Source: an uncultured Bacteroidales bacterium
Lineage (GTDB): Bacteria > Bacteroidota > Bacteroidia > Bacteroidales > Marinilabiliaceae
DNA length: 19,440 bases
Assembly (NCBI GenBank): GCA_937892255.1
Contig: CALAUL010000052.1
Location: forward strand, 1 to 19,440
Reading direction: 5' to 3'
The notes beneath the pieces are model-generated. The model did no database searches. It was not told where the DNA came from and saw only the letters and a program-made list of their open reading frames with translations. The first letter of the stretch is position 1; the number at the start of each line of letters is the position of its first letter. The translations under genes were made by a program, and so were the position numbers. Below, in pieces: positions 1 through 7,774 of the stretch.

Positions 1-452
1 ACTTTACGCGCCGCATAACTAATCTTAAGCGCCTGAGCCTTACGCAAAGCCTGCTTAATATCAGTTATCGTACCCATCTGAACATCGTAGTCAGCCTTGA
101 TAGAGACAGTCATCTTTGGACGATCTGACTCATTCATACCTTCACGCTCTTGGAGAATGTAGTTCTGAATGTCATCAACAGTTGCATACGAGTCATTAAG
201 CTGAATACGTGGCTCTGAACCAAACTTCTTCTGATTAGAAGGTTTACCTACATAAATATAAGAAACCAACGACTTCTGCTCAAGCTTAGTCACCTCTGTC
301 GCCTCTGGCACCTTAATCTTCACAATGAGCGTAACCTCTTTCATAGAAGTAGCAATCATGAAGAAGAAGAGAAGCGTAAAGATAATATCAGGCAAAGAAG
401 AAGTATTCAACTTAGGCTGTTCTTTTTTCTCGCCCTTTCTAATTTTTGCCAT
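1..452 (-). CDS. exbD: ExbD/TolR family biopolymer transport protein (3' end cut by window edge)
   Basis: About 150 codons are visible, starting at the ATG at 452-450; the stop lies beyond base 1. ExbD is the single-pass inner-membrane partner of ExbB, and together they use the proton gradient to energise TonB-type systems. Seen: a short basic cytoplasmic N terminus (about residues 1-15), then the hallmark N-T-S-S-L-P-D (Asp22) leading into a hydrophobic phenylalanine-rich helix (about 22-38). The Asp is the conserved protonatable residue of the family. The rest is a periplasmic domain with the usual ExbD pattern, including a conserved-looking V-S-I-K-A-D stretch near residue 120. ExbD proteins are usually about 140-155 residues, so little is missing. 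It starts 4 bases after the stop of the preceding exbD and is surely cotranscribed with it. No tonB is visible; it may lie past the edge or elsewhere. Confidence 0.9.
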   Translation of the reverse strand, partial: MAKIRKGEKKEQPKLNTSSLPDIIFTLLFFFMIATSMKEVTLIVKIKVPEATEVTKLEQKSLVSYIYVGKPSNQKKFGSEPRIQLNDSYATVDDIQNYILQEREGMNESDRPKMTVSIKADYDVQMGTITDIKQALRKAQALKISYAARK

Positions 453-456
453 AATA

Positions 457-1032
457 TTACTTCTTATAGTTTTTAGGTTCTGCTTCTGATATACGCTGAG
501 GATATACCTTTCTTATAGCATCTTGTTCATCAGCTGTACAATCAGCATACGACTTACGGAACTTAGACTTTGCAAGTTCCTCACGTAACTCATTATAAGC
601 TGCTTGAAGCTCATTTTGCACTTTGAGGTAAGCCTCATACTGACTACCACGGTCGTTCTGGAGCGAAATGACGCCCTTAGAGACCATATAGTTTCCGAAG
701 AAAGGAATCTCTGTTTCAGTCTTCTCTGGCAAGTTCTCTGAGTCTGCAGGGTTTGCAATAAACTCTTTTGCCTTATTCTTCAAATCGCTTACATTGCACC
801 ATTCCCCTTCTACAAGTAATTGGTTCTTATAGTTGAGAAGCACCGTAAACACGTTACGTTCCTTAATAGGTGGCGCATCGTCCTGCTGATTCGGTGGCAC
901 AATAGGAGGCAACATACGTGCCAAACCTGTGTCCGAACTCATCGTAGTAGCGACAAGGAAGAAGATAAGCAGAGTAAATGCGATGTCTGCACACGAACTA
1001 CCATTTATCTCTGGTGTTTCTTTCTTTGCCAT
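457..1032 (-). CDS. exbD: ExbD-family transport protein with extended C-terminal tail
   Basis: This 191-residue ExbD homologue is the second gene before the window edge in the exb operon. The N terminus has the ExbD signature: a short cytoplasmic stretch, S-S-C-A-D (Asp16 as the likely proton-carrying residue) and one membrane helix (about 16-34). The periplasmic part begins with a proline-rich linker (L-P-P-I-V-P-P, about 41-47). It differs from ordinary ExbD in length and in its C-terminal third: about residues 128-191 are a charged, probably helical or coiled-coil region and tail rich in Glu, Lys and Arg. Having two ExbDs of different size next to one ExbB is common in Bacteroidota, where they may form a mixed complex; that is inference here. 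It starts 7 bases after the four-TM gene's stop. Family assignment is secure, and the partner of the tail is unknown. Confidence 0.9.
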   Translation of the reverse strand: MAKKETPEINGSSCADIAFTLLIFFLVATTMSSDTGLARMLPPIVPPNQQDDAPPIKERNVFTVLLNYKNQLLVEGEWCNVSDLKNKAKEFIANPADSENLPEKTETEIPFFGNYMVSKGVISLQNDRGSQYEAYLKVQNELQAAYNELREELAKSKFRKSYADCTADEQDAIRKVYPQRISEAEPKNYKK

Positions 1033-1039
1033 GTCATTA

Positions 1040-1480
1040 TTACTTTATACTGTTATAGATTTCAGTCACAATAATAGCGAGCACTGCAACAGCAAAGAAA
1101 ATATAAGCCAAGAAGATACCTGTATCAGAAATAGCCAACCAAGTCTCTGTATTCTGAGTACCTTCATAACCTACCATATTCAATGGTGTTGTATCTGCCA
1201 TAGCCCAACAAATGCCTACTAATGCAAGAGCACCTACTAAAACAACTAAACCCTTGATGACTGTCTTAATATCTGACATTGCAGCCAATAGCTCAGCCGC
1301 AAGAATGCCGAATATAGATATTCCGAACACCACATAGGTAAACATAATGGCAATCTCATTCCATGAGCCATCCGCAGTGGCATCAGTGCTGCCCTCAACA
1401 TATCCAAGGAGGATAAGAGCAACGCTTATCACCATTAGAACGACCATTATGGAAGTTGCTACTTTACTAATTATTTTCAT
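1040..1480 (-). CDS. Small four-helix inner-membrane protein of the exb operon
   Basis: The protein has 146 residues and is almost entirely membrane. Hydrophobic segments lie at about 8-28, 43-66, 73-94 and 118-141, joined by short acidic or polar loops (for example residues 29-42, rich in Asp, Glu, Ser and Thr). I do not recognise a named family or any catalytic motif. It lies between exbB (29 bases upstream) and the first exbD (7 bases downstream) on the same strand. This placement implies coexpression and probably physical association with the ExbB/ExbD channel complex. A gene of this kind at this position is, to my knowledge, frequent in Bacteroidales exb loci, but its role is not established. 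Possibilities are a stabiliser or regulator of the proton channel, or a subunit specific to this phylum. An AAGG about nine bases before the ATG may be a weak ribosome-binding site. Confidence 0.8.
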   Translation of the reverse strand: MKIISKVATSIMVVLMVISVALILLGYVEGSTDATADGSWNEIAIMFTYVVFGISIFGILAAELLAAMSDIKTVIKGLVVLVGALALVGICWAMADTTPLNMVGYEGTQNTETWLAISDTGIFLAYIFFAVAVLAIIVTEIYNSIK

Positions 1481-1509
1481 TTCTAATGCCTTAAATTGTT
1501 GACAACAAA

Positions 1510-2313
1510 TTATTTCTTAGCTCTTACAAGGATATCCATGAATGAGATAGAAGCATCTTCCATCTTATTCACCAAAGCTTCAATCTTTACAAGAATGTAG
1601 TTATAGAATACCTGAAGAACTACAGCTGCGATAAGACCGAAGATTGTTGTCAAAAGGGCTACCTTAATACCACCTGCTACAGCGATAGGAGAGATATCAC
1701 CCATTGCCTGGATAGAGTCGAATGCCTGGATCATACCAACAACCGTACCCATGAAACCTAATGATGGTGAAAGTGCAATGAAAAGTGCCAACCATGGCAA
1801 ACCACTCTCCAAAAGACCCATCTGAACTGAGCCATAAGATACAACTGCCTTCTCTACATTGTCAAGACCCTCATCGTAACGGTCAAGACCCTGATAGAAG
1901 ATAGATGCAACAGGACCACGTGTGTTACGACATACGTCCTTTGCAGCCTCAATACCCTCAACACCACCTTTCTTAAGTGCCTCTTCTACTTTCTTGAGGA
2001 GCTTCTTAGTGTTAGTGTTTGCAGCTGAAAGATAAATGATACGCTCGATTGCTACTGCAAGACCAAGAATGATACATGCCAACACTGGCAACATCCATTC
2101 TACACCACCCTCGATGAATTTTGTCTTAAGCATCTTGTGAACACTCACCTCTTCTACTGCTGCAGGTGCTGCTTCTGCTGGAACTTCTTCTGCTGCTGGA
2201 GCAACTTCTTCTACTTTTGCCGAATCAGTTTCTGCAACTTCATCCTGAGCATAAACATATGAGCTAAAGCTCATCATGCCGAAAACCGCTAAATACGCAA
2301 ATAGCTTTTTCAT
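1510..2313 (-). CDS. exbB: ExbB/TolQ/MotA-family proton channel protein
   Basis: This 267-residue protein begins the exb operon. It has an N-terminal signal-like segment (1-22, ending Y-A-Q), then an acidic Ala/Glu/Pro-rich stretch (about 30-57) that is probably flexible and periplasmic. The ExbB core follows: TM1 about 72-94, a cytoplasmic loop (about 95-170), TM2 about 172-195 and TM3 about 212-240. The motif S-P-S-L-G-F-M-G-T-V (182-191) is the family's signature at TM2. Thr190, and the Thr222/Thr223 pair in TM3, match the polar residues expected to line the proton path. ExbB forms a ring around ExbD and converts the proton gradient into motion that energises TonB and its outer-membrane receptors. 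The N-terminal extension with signal peptide is longer than in enterobacterial ExbB but is seen in Bacteroidota. Upstream is a 256-base gap that probably carries its promoter. Confidence 0.93.
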   Translation of the reverse strand: MKKLFAYLAVFGMMSFSSYVYAQDEVAETDSAKVEEVAPAAEEVPAEAAPAAVEEVSVHKMLKTKFIEGGVEWMLPVLACIILGLAVAIERIIYLSAANTNTKKLLKKVEEALKKGGVEGIEAAKDVCRNTRGPVASIFYQGLDRYDEGLDNVEKAVVSYGSVQMGLLESGLPWLALFIALSPSLGFMGTVVGMIQAFDSIQAMGDISPIAVAGGIKVALLTTIFGLIAAVVLQVFYNYILVKIEALVNKMEDASISFMDILVRAKK

Positions 2314-2451
2314 AATCTAATTAAATTTTTGACTTTTGTATTATTAATTTGTTAATTTGATATTTAGAACATTACTAAAATACCGAAAGACTTAATTGTA
2401 TCTTACAACCTCACCTTTCAGAGGTGCAAATTACAAAAAAATTATAACATA

Positions 2452-2459
2452 CAAACCTA
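2452..2459 (-). promoter_or_regulatory. Possible Bacteroidota -7 promoter element for the exb operon
   Basis: On the minus strand this reads TAGGTTTG, an exact match to the Bacteroidota TAnnTTTG -7 consensus. It lies about 140 bases before the exbB start codon, so it would give a long leader. I see no TTG/TTTG -33 element at the usual 19-21-base spacing; the nearest TTTG upstream is only 13 bases away. It is the only exact -7 match I found in the 256-base gap between tatD and exbB. Treat it as a weak candidate. Confidence 0.3.
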
Positions 2460-2569
2460 TTTATTTATATTTCAAATATTGTTATTTTTGCTCTACATCT
2501 CCCTAAACTGCTACAAATGTGGGATTTCGAGAGTTATTGCACCTTGTTATTTGTTTATTTTTTTTTTGA

Positions 2570-3349
2570 CTAAATAGGTATTTTATACATCGAACATGCG
2601 TTTTCGTCTGTTTTTTGACTTATTTCCTGCGCCTCCACATGGTAAATTTGAGCAAGACACTCGCATACATATACCAAGTTCGATGGTTCGTTGCGTTTAC
2701 CTCTGTTTGGCACAGGCGAGAGGTAAGGCGCATCGGTCTCTATGACGACTCTGTCTAATGGAACGTGTTCTCTAAAGATATCGGGTAATGTCGATTTCTT
2801 ATAGGTAATGGTGCCATTAACTCCAATGAGTAAATTTGGAAATTCAGTTATCACTATATACGCATCTTCCGACGTCCCTGAGAAACAATGCAACACTCCA
2901 CGTATATCCTTCGGATTATAATCGTCCATAATCTGCCAAAACATATCAAAGGCATTGCGGATATGTATCGACATGGGCTTTTGATGTTTGATGGCATAGT
3001 CTACTTGCCAGCGAAAGGCTTGCTCTTGTTCGTATCTGAGTTCTTCGCTCCAATATAAGTCTAATCCTATTTCTCCTACTCCTACCATATTCCCTTTTTG
3101 CTCTGCGAAGGTGAATATTGTCTCAAGTTCTTGCTTATAGTTTTTGGTCATATCAGTAGGATGTAATCCGTACATCGGATAACATACGCCTTCATATCGG
3201 CGACATAGTTCGTCGATTTGTTGCAAACTGCCAACATCGACATTTGGCAGAAGTATCTTTTTCACTCCGCTCTCTATAGCTCTGGCTATTACTATATCTA
3301 TATCTTCGGAGAATTCCTTTGTATATATATGTGTATGCGTGTCTATCAT
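2570..3349 (-). CDS. tatD: TatD family metal-dependent hydrolase/deoxyribonuclease
   Basis: The protein has 259 residues from the ATG at 3349. A TTG at 3370 would add seven residues, but the ATG gives the classic TatD start M-I-D-T-H-T-H and is preceded by a weak AAAGAAA, so I chose it. TatD enzymes are TIM-barrel metallohydrolases with exonuclease activity, linked to DNA repair and quality control. The metal ligands are all visible: His5 and His7 (D-T-H-T-H), Glu93 (G-E-I-G-L-D), His129 (S-I-H-I-R), His154 (L-H-C-F-S-G) and Asp206 (E-T-D-A-P-Y-L). The family G-L-H-P motif is at 61-64. Length fits the family (about 255-265). It is the last gene of the run starting at tilS and begins 17 bases after the HD gene's stop. 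No clear intrinsic terminator follows; a run of ten T (plus strand, 2558-2567) lies just past the stop but reads as A in the transcript. Confidence 0.94.
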   Translation of the reverse strand: MIDTHTHIYTKEFSEDIDIVIARAIESGVKKILLPNVDVGSLQQIDELCRRYEGVCYPMYGLHPTDMTKNYKQELETIFTFAEQKGNMVGVGEIGLDLYWSEELRYEQEQAFRWQVDYAIKHQKPMSIHIRNAFDMFWQIMDDYNPKDIRGVLHCFSGTSEDAYIVITEFPNLLIGVNGTITYKKSTLPDIFREHVPLDRVVIETDAPYLSPVPNRGKRNEPSNLVYVCECLAQIYHVEAQEISQKTDENACSMYKIPI

Positions 3350-3366
3350 AACGGTTTCTTTCGGTG

Positions 3367-4590
3367 TCAATGCTTGGGAAAACAGAGATAGTGGCGATTG
3401 TCTTTGTCGCTTATGTTTTGCAACTCGAAGACGTCACTTACCTCTGCTATGTCACGTACTGTGCCGTCCGAATACATTATATTTATCTTGTCGCGTCCGC
3501 GTGCATAGGTGCGGCTTGACAGACTTCCCGACATGACAAAGTATGTACTCTCATCTTCTGTATATCCCAATTCTTGTTGTACTCGACGTCTGCACGACTT
3601 AACCTCCTCCTCGGTATATTCGGTACGTCGAATTTCAATATTGGGCATTTGACGGTTTATGAATGCCTTTGACAGGCGTTGCAATGTCTTGTCAGACGAC
3701 ATTGTCCAACATTTAATGGCTGATAGGATATCGTTGTCGTCAAGCATTGCGAAGGTATCGAGTAGTGACGGGTCTCTGTCAAAGTTTTCTATTTCAACAT
3801 CGTTTGTCAAGAAATAGGCCAACGATGGTGCTGCAGGCAGAGTTTCCCCACTCTTCATGAGTTTGCGTGCTCGACGGAATATCTGATTGAGCATCTTTTC
3901 TGCCTTTACAACGGTTTTGTGCAGATAAACCTGCCAATACATCAAACGACGAGCTATTATCATCTTTTCTACTGAATATATTCCTTTTGACTCGACGACA
4001 AGCTGATTGTCACATACATCGAGCATCATTATCAATCTGTCTACTCCTATGGCTCCTTCTGCCACGCCTGTGTAAAAGCTGTCTCGTTTTATATAGTCAA
4101 GACGGTCGACGTCGAGACTGGAAGATATGAGTTGATGAAGGAATGTCTTCGGATATGTATTCGAGAATATCTCTATGGCTGTGGATAGCTTGCCTCCCAT
4201 CTGCTGATTGATACGATTCATGAACAGAATGGTAAGTTGCTCGTGACTCACTCCTCTGCAGATGTTATGCTCCAATACGTGCGAGAATGGTCCGTGCCCT
4301 ATGTCGTGCAATAATATCGCAACTTTAAGGGCTAATGCCTCGTCAGGTGTTATGTCGCACCCTTTCTCTATAAGAGTTTTGACGGCCAACTGCATGAGAT
4401 GCATAGCTCCGAGAGAATGTTGCAGTCGCGTATGTGTTGCCCCGGGATAGACGAGCGACGACATGCCAAGTTGATATATCCGTCGCAATCGTTGCATGTA
4501 CGGCAATTCGAGTATCTCCAACAATAATGGGTCATCGATGGAGATGAACCCATATACAGGGTCATTTATTATCTTGTGTGTTTTATTCAT
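3367..4590 (-). CDS. HD-domain phosphohydrolase (SAMHD1/dGTPase-like)
   Basis: The protein has 407 residues from the ATG at 4590. An upstream in-frame start at 4641 would add 17 residues inside the previous gene, and the 4590 ATG overlaps that gene's TGA in an ATGA junction, so I prefer it. After the family opening (D-P-V-Y-G-F, 10-15), the HD metal site is complete: His58 in H-T-R-L-Q-H-S-L-G, His95-Asp96 in L-L-H-D-I-G-H-G-P-F-S-H, and Asp160 in S-L-D-V-D-R-L-D-Y. This arrangement is that of the SAMHD1/Ef1143 group, dNTP triphosphohydrolases, so a nucleotide-hydrolysing role is likely. The exact substrate cannot be read from sequence, and many bacterial members are uncharacterised. The C-terminal half (about 190-407) has no motif I recognise. 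It is translationally coupled to the barrel-like gene upstream and sits just before tatD. Confidence 0.88.
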   Translation of the reverse strand: MNKTHKIINDPVYGFISIDDPLLLEILELPYMQRLRRIYQLGMSSLVYPGATHTRLQHSLGAMHLMQLAVKTLIEKGCDITPDEALALKVAILLHDIGHGPFSHVLEHNICRGVSHEQLTILFMNRINQQMGGKLSTAIEIFSNTYPKTFLHQLISSSLDVDRLDYIKRDSFYTGVAEGAIGVDRLIMMLDVCDNQLVVESKGIYSVEKMIIARRLMYWQVYLHKTVVKAEKMLNQIFRRARKLMKSGETLPAAPSLAYFLTNDVEIENFDRDPSLLDTFAMLDDNDILSAIKCWTMSSDKTLQRLSKAFINRQMPNIEIRRTEYTEEEVKSCRRRVQQELGYTEDESTYFVMSGSLSSRTYARGRDKINIMYSDGTVRDIAEVSDVFELQNISDKDNRHYLCFPKH

Positions 4591-5708
4591 CGTCTTAATA
4601 TATGCCACTGAGGTGTTACAACAAGTGAGAATCCGTACCAATACTCAACAGCAGATGCGTCTGTGTCATAATAGCCTTTTGCCCCGAGTGTAAACCGTAC
4701 GTCATCGCAAATGGCGTGGTTGAGATGTCCCTCAATGGTTAACATGTGTCGTTTGGACTGATAATATGATTTGTAGTTTGAAAGCGACATGTACAGAGGA
4801 TTACCGTGGAGTGCGTAGAAGTTCTTCGCCATATAATATCCTATCGTCGCAGTAAGTATTTTTGCGTCGAGTCTAAACTTCGGATAAAAGCCTCCTCCAT
4901 CTGCAAAGGGACGAACATCGCTTCCCGCCATGGTGTGAAAGAAGAGTCCTTCAATATCAAATGTGAGGCTTCTGACAAAGCTGTTAGGGAAGTTTCTGAT
5001 GACTCGCAACGACAACGAGCCATTGGCAAGGCTCTGCATTCTCTCCGGATAATCGCTTATCTGTCCTCCTATATGTGAGATGGTCAGCCGAAACGGGACG
5101 TGGAAACTCCACTCGCTGTTTGCTTTTGCATGACGATAATCCAAACTCACGCCGGCCATGAACTTTTCCGGTATCGTGTCATATCTTTTTATAAACTGCT
5201 GCCAGTTTATCCATAGGGCGAAGTCAAGTTTTTCCCCGTCGATATCCACTTGTGCTCCGGTCTCGGGCAACATGTTTAGTTGATGTTCGTTGTCGTAGAT
5301 GGCTTCCGATAGTTGCGCTCTTCCGGCTCCCTCTATACAGCCCATCGACAGACGCACTTTTCTGCTGACCTGCCACTGTGCAACAAGATATGGCACGACT
5401 CTGTCAAACTTGTCCGTTCCTCCATATTGCAAGAGCTCTGCTCCTGCCTCAAGCGAGACATTACGCGCCACTTTGTACAGCAACGTCGGCCGTATAGCAT
5501 AGCCTGGCAATGTATATCCTTCAACATATTCGCCGAAATACTCGTCATTGCGAAAGAAGTTCTTGTTGACTACCGCCAAATCTAATGTCCCCTCCGACAA
5601 TGTCGTATCTATAAGATGATATGTCTTTTCAAAAGCAAAGCTCTCTTGTGCTCGCAGTTGCAAGCCAAAGAAAAATATAGCTGATAGTAAGACGAATGTA
5701 TACTTCAT
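4587..5708 (-). CDS. Exported protein, probable outer-membrane beta-barrel, function unknown
   Basis: The protein has 373 residues. Residues 1-20 form a clear signal peptide (K-Y-T then a hydrophobic stretch, cleavage probably after Ala20, R-A-Q). The mature part is rich in alternating polar/hydrophobic stretches, Gly and aromatics. It has many short segments of the sort found in beta strands (for example around 57-90, 105-120, 230-260, 285-300, 325-373), has no other TM helices, and ends in a strand-like segment. I read it as an outer-membrane barrel, but I do not recognise a named family. It overlaps the DUF4197 lipoprotein gene upstream and the HD gene downstream, both by 4 bases (ATGA), so the three are translationally coupled. 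The pairing with a lipoprotein suggests a shared envelope function, which is inference. Confidence 0.7.
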   Translation of the reverse strand: MKYTFVLLSAIFFFGLQLRAQESFAFEKTYHLIDTTLSEGTLDLAVVNKNFFRNDEYFGEYVEGYTLPGYAIRPTLLYKVARNVSLEAGAELLQYGGTDKFDRVVPYLVAQWQVSRKVRLSMGCIEGAGRAQLSEAIYDNEHQLNMLPETGAQVDIDGEKLDFALWINWQQFIKRYDTIPEKFMAGVSLDYRHAKANSEWSFHVPFRLTISHIGGQISDYPERMQSLANGSLSLRVIRNFPNSFVRSLTFDIEGLFFHTMAGSDVRPFADGGGFYPKFRLDAKILTATIGYYMAKNFYALHGNPLYMSLSNYKSYYQSKRHMLTIEGHLNHAICDDVRFTLGAKGYYDTDASAVEYWYGFSLVVTPQWHILRR

Positions 5709-6469
5709 CGTCCGAATACACGTTTTAAGAGCGTTGATGTTCGTGCCGAAGCCTTTGTTCGTATGGCGGTTTCTTCTTCGCCTACTTTCTTAAAGAGTCC
5801 GTCGACTGCTTGTTCGGTCAGGTAATCTGTCAAATCTGTATTGACGCTCTTTAGTCCTGTAGCCTTTCCAATTACGGAATTGGCAACGTTGTTCCATTGT
5901 CCTGTAAGGGTGTTCCACGACGAAGAGGCTGAGACATCTCCCACGAGTTTCTTATCTAACGAGGTCTGAATCTTAGATGCGAAGAGTCTTTTCAGGTCGG
6001 GTTTACATTTACTTTTGAAATATGTCGTTGCGGCGGTATTTCCTCCGGCCAAGATTTTTGCAGCATCAGTGAATGACATGTCTTTTATAGCGTTGACAAA
6101 TATAGGAGAAGCCTCTTTCACTGCGTCAGAGGCGGACTCGTTGATGCGCTGTACTACGTTCTGAACGAGTTTCTCGCCTCCCGGCAGTTTGGCAATATTT
6201 TGCGTAATGACGAGTGCTTCTTCCGGCAGTCCTATACGTGTTGCCAAATCGTTATAGTAACCGTTTTTCACTGCGAGTTTGGTCACTCCTTTTGTCACTC
6301 CTTGCACGAGGGCTTCTTTAAGTCCTGCCACTATCTCGGTTTGTGTCAATGGCGCATTTTGAGAGACGACACTTGAGATGGTAGATAGCGAGCTCATTCC
6401 ATTCATTGACGAACAGGCAACGAGTGTTGCTCCTATCGCCGACAATGCTATGATTGATACTTTTTTCAT
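5705..6469 (-). CDS. DUF4197 domain lipoprotein
   Basis: The protein has 254 residues. The N terminus is a lipoprotein signal peptide with lipobox L-V-A-C, lipidated Cys19, and Ser20-Ser21 after it (no Asp at +2). The rest matches DUF4197 (about 40-254). Recognisable blocks are G-L-K-E-A-L near 49-54, the central S-P-I-F-V-N-A-I-K-D-M (121-131), I-L-A-G-G-N-T-A-A-T-T-Y-F (139-151), a late A-V-D-G-L-F (221-226), E-E-E-T-A-I-R (231-237) and a terminal L-L-K-R-V-F-G (247-253). The function of DUF4197 is not known; it is found as periplasmic or lipoprotein forms in several Gram-negative phyla. The gene starts 84 bases after pepT ends, with AGAAAGAAC just before the ATG as a weak binding site. I saw no TAnnTTTG match in the gap, so read-through from pepT is likely. 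Its stop overlaps the next start. Confidence 0.9.
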   Translation of the reverse strand: MKKVSIIALSAIGATLVACSSMNGMSSLSTISSVVSQNAPLTQTEIVAGLKEALVQGVTKGVTKLAVKNGYYNDLATRIGLPEEALVITQNIAKLPGGEKLVQNVVQRINESASDAVKEASPIFVNAIKDMSFTDAAKILAGGNTAATTYFKSKCKPDLKRLFASKIQTSLDKKLVGDVSASSSWNTLTGQWNNVANSVIGKATGLKSVNTDLTDYLTEQAVDGLFKKVGEEETAIRTKASARTSTLLKRVFGR

Positions 6470-6553
6470 GTTCTTTCTATTACATTTAATATTACCTCTT
6501 TTAGTACGAGTTTCTACTGTTTCTGTTACTTTTGTCGATATAGGTTGCGTTCT

Positions 6554-7774
6554 CTACTTCACCAACTGACAGATACGAACTATTACGTCGACAGCTTTTT
6601 CCATGCTTTGTACCGGCACGAACTCATATTTGGAATGAAAATTGACTCCTCCGGCAAAGATGTTGGGAGTAGGCAATCCCATAAACGATAGTCGCGAACC
6701 GTCCGTTCCGCCTCTGACAGGCACTATCATCGGGTCCATGCCACAGTCTTCTATTGCCTGCTTGACATAGTCGACAATGTACATCTTTGGTTCTATCTTT
6801 TCCCGCATGTTATAATATTGATCTTTGATAGTTATTTCTGCCGTACCATCGCCAAACTCCGAATTTATTTTGTTTGCCAAGTGCACGAGTTCTCCCTTTC
6901 TATCTTCAAAGCGGTCTCGTTTGAAGTCTCTGATGATAAATTCGACTTCTGCTCTTTCTACCGTACCGGTCATAGAAACGATATGATAGAATCCTTCATA
7001 ACCTTTGGTATGTTCCGGAGTCTCGTGACGGGGCAACATTTGCATGTATGTTGACGCTATACGTATTGCGTTGCGCATCTTGCCATAGCCATATCCCGGA
7101 TGGACATTGAATCCTCTGAAGATTATTTTAGCCGAGGCTGCATTAAATGTCTCGTACTCAAACTCTCCCACTTCTCCTCCGTCAAAGGTATATGCAAAGT
7201 CGGCTCCAAACTTCTCTACATCAAAGTTGTCAGCTCCCTGACCTATCTCCTCGTCGGGTGTGAAACAGATTCTTATTTTACCATGTTTTATTTGCGGATT
7301 AGCTATGAGATACTCGGCAGCAGTGATTATTTCTGCTATGCCGGCTTTATCGTCGGCTCCCAGAAGCGTCGTTCCGTCAGTGACAACAATGTCCTGACCT
7401 ACATATTTAAGCAGTTCGGGTGTTTCCTCCGTTGTCATCTCTATTTCTAAATCCTTATTGAGCATTATATTCGAACCGTCATAGTTTGTGATGACTCTTG
7501 GTTTGACATTATGCCCACTGAAGTCCGGACTTGTATCCATGTGTGCAATGAAGCCAACAACTTGTTCGACCGAATCGTCGGTAGCCGGTATGGTAGCTGT
7601 GACATATCCATATTCGCTAACCTCTACTTCCGAAAGTCCCAACGTCTTGAGTTCTTCTGCCAACTCTTTGGCGAAAGACATTTGCGACAGTGTCGATGGT
7701 TCGAGACCTGTCCTATCGTCGCTCTGTGTGTCAATCTTCACATAGCGCAAGAATCTATCAAGTAAATTACTCAT
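6554..7774 (-). CDS. pepT: Peptidase T (tripeptide aminopeptidase)
   Basis: The 406-residue M20-family metallopeptidase removes the N-terminal residue from tripeptides in the cytoplasm. All PepT landmarks are present: A-H-M-D-T-S-P (His78, Asp80 metal ligand), G-A-D-D-K-A-G (bridging Asp141), T-P-D-E-E-I-G (Glu175 catalytic base, Glu176 ligand), the F-D-G-G stretch (Asp198 ligand), N-V-H-P-G in the dimerisation/lid domain (about 223-227) and the C-terminal V-N-F-H-S-K-Y-E-F that supplies the last His ligand. Length and ligand positions agree closely with Escherichia coli PepT (408 residues). Its ATG overlaps the tilS stop by 4 bases, so it is translationally coupled to tilS. I infer a common transcript with tilS and probably with the DUF4197 group downstream. 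Confidence 0.96.
   Translation of the reverse strand: MSNLLDRFLRYVKIDTQSDDRTGLEPSTLSQMSFAKELAEELKTLGLSEVEVSEYGYVTATIPATDDSVEQVVGFIAHMDTSPDFSGHNVKPRVITNYDGSNIMLNKDLEIEMTTEETPELLKYVGQDIVVTDGTTLLGADDKAGIAEIITAAEYLIANPQIKHGKIRICFTPDEEIGQGADNFDVEKFGADFAYTFDGGEVGEFEYETFNAASAKIIFRGFNVHPGYGYGKMRNAIRIASTYMQMLPRHETPEHTKGYEGFYHIVSMTGTVERAEVEFIIRDFKRDRFEDRKGELVHLANKINSEFGDGTAEITIKDQYYNMREKIEPKMYIVDYVKQAIEDCGMDPMIVPVRGGTDGSRLSFMGLPTPNIFAGGVNFHSKYEFVPVQSMEKAVDVIVRICQLVK

Noticed and set aside
2412..2426. Five-pair hairpin (CACCT/AGGTG) in the exbB upstream gap
   Set aside because: The stem is too short and has no U-tract; chance is likely in 256 bases.
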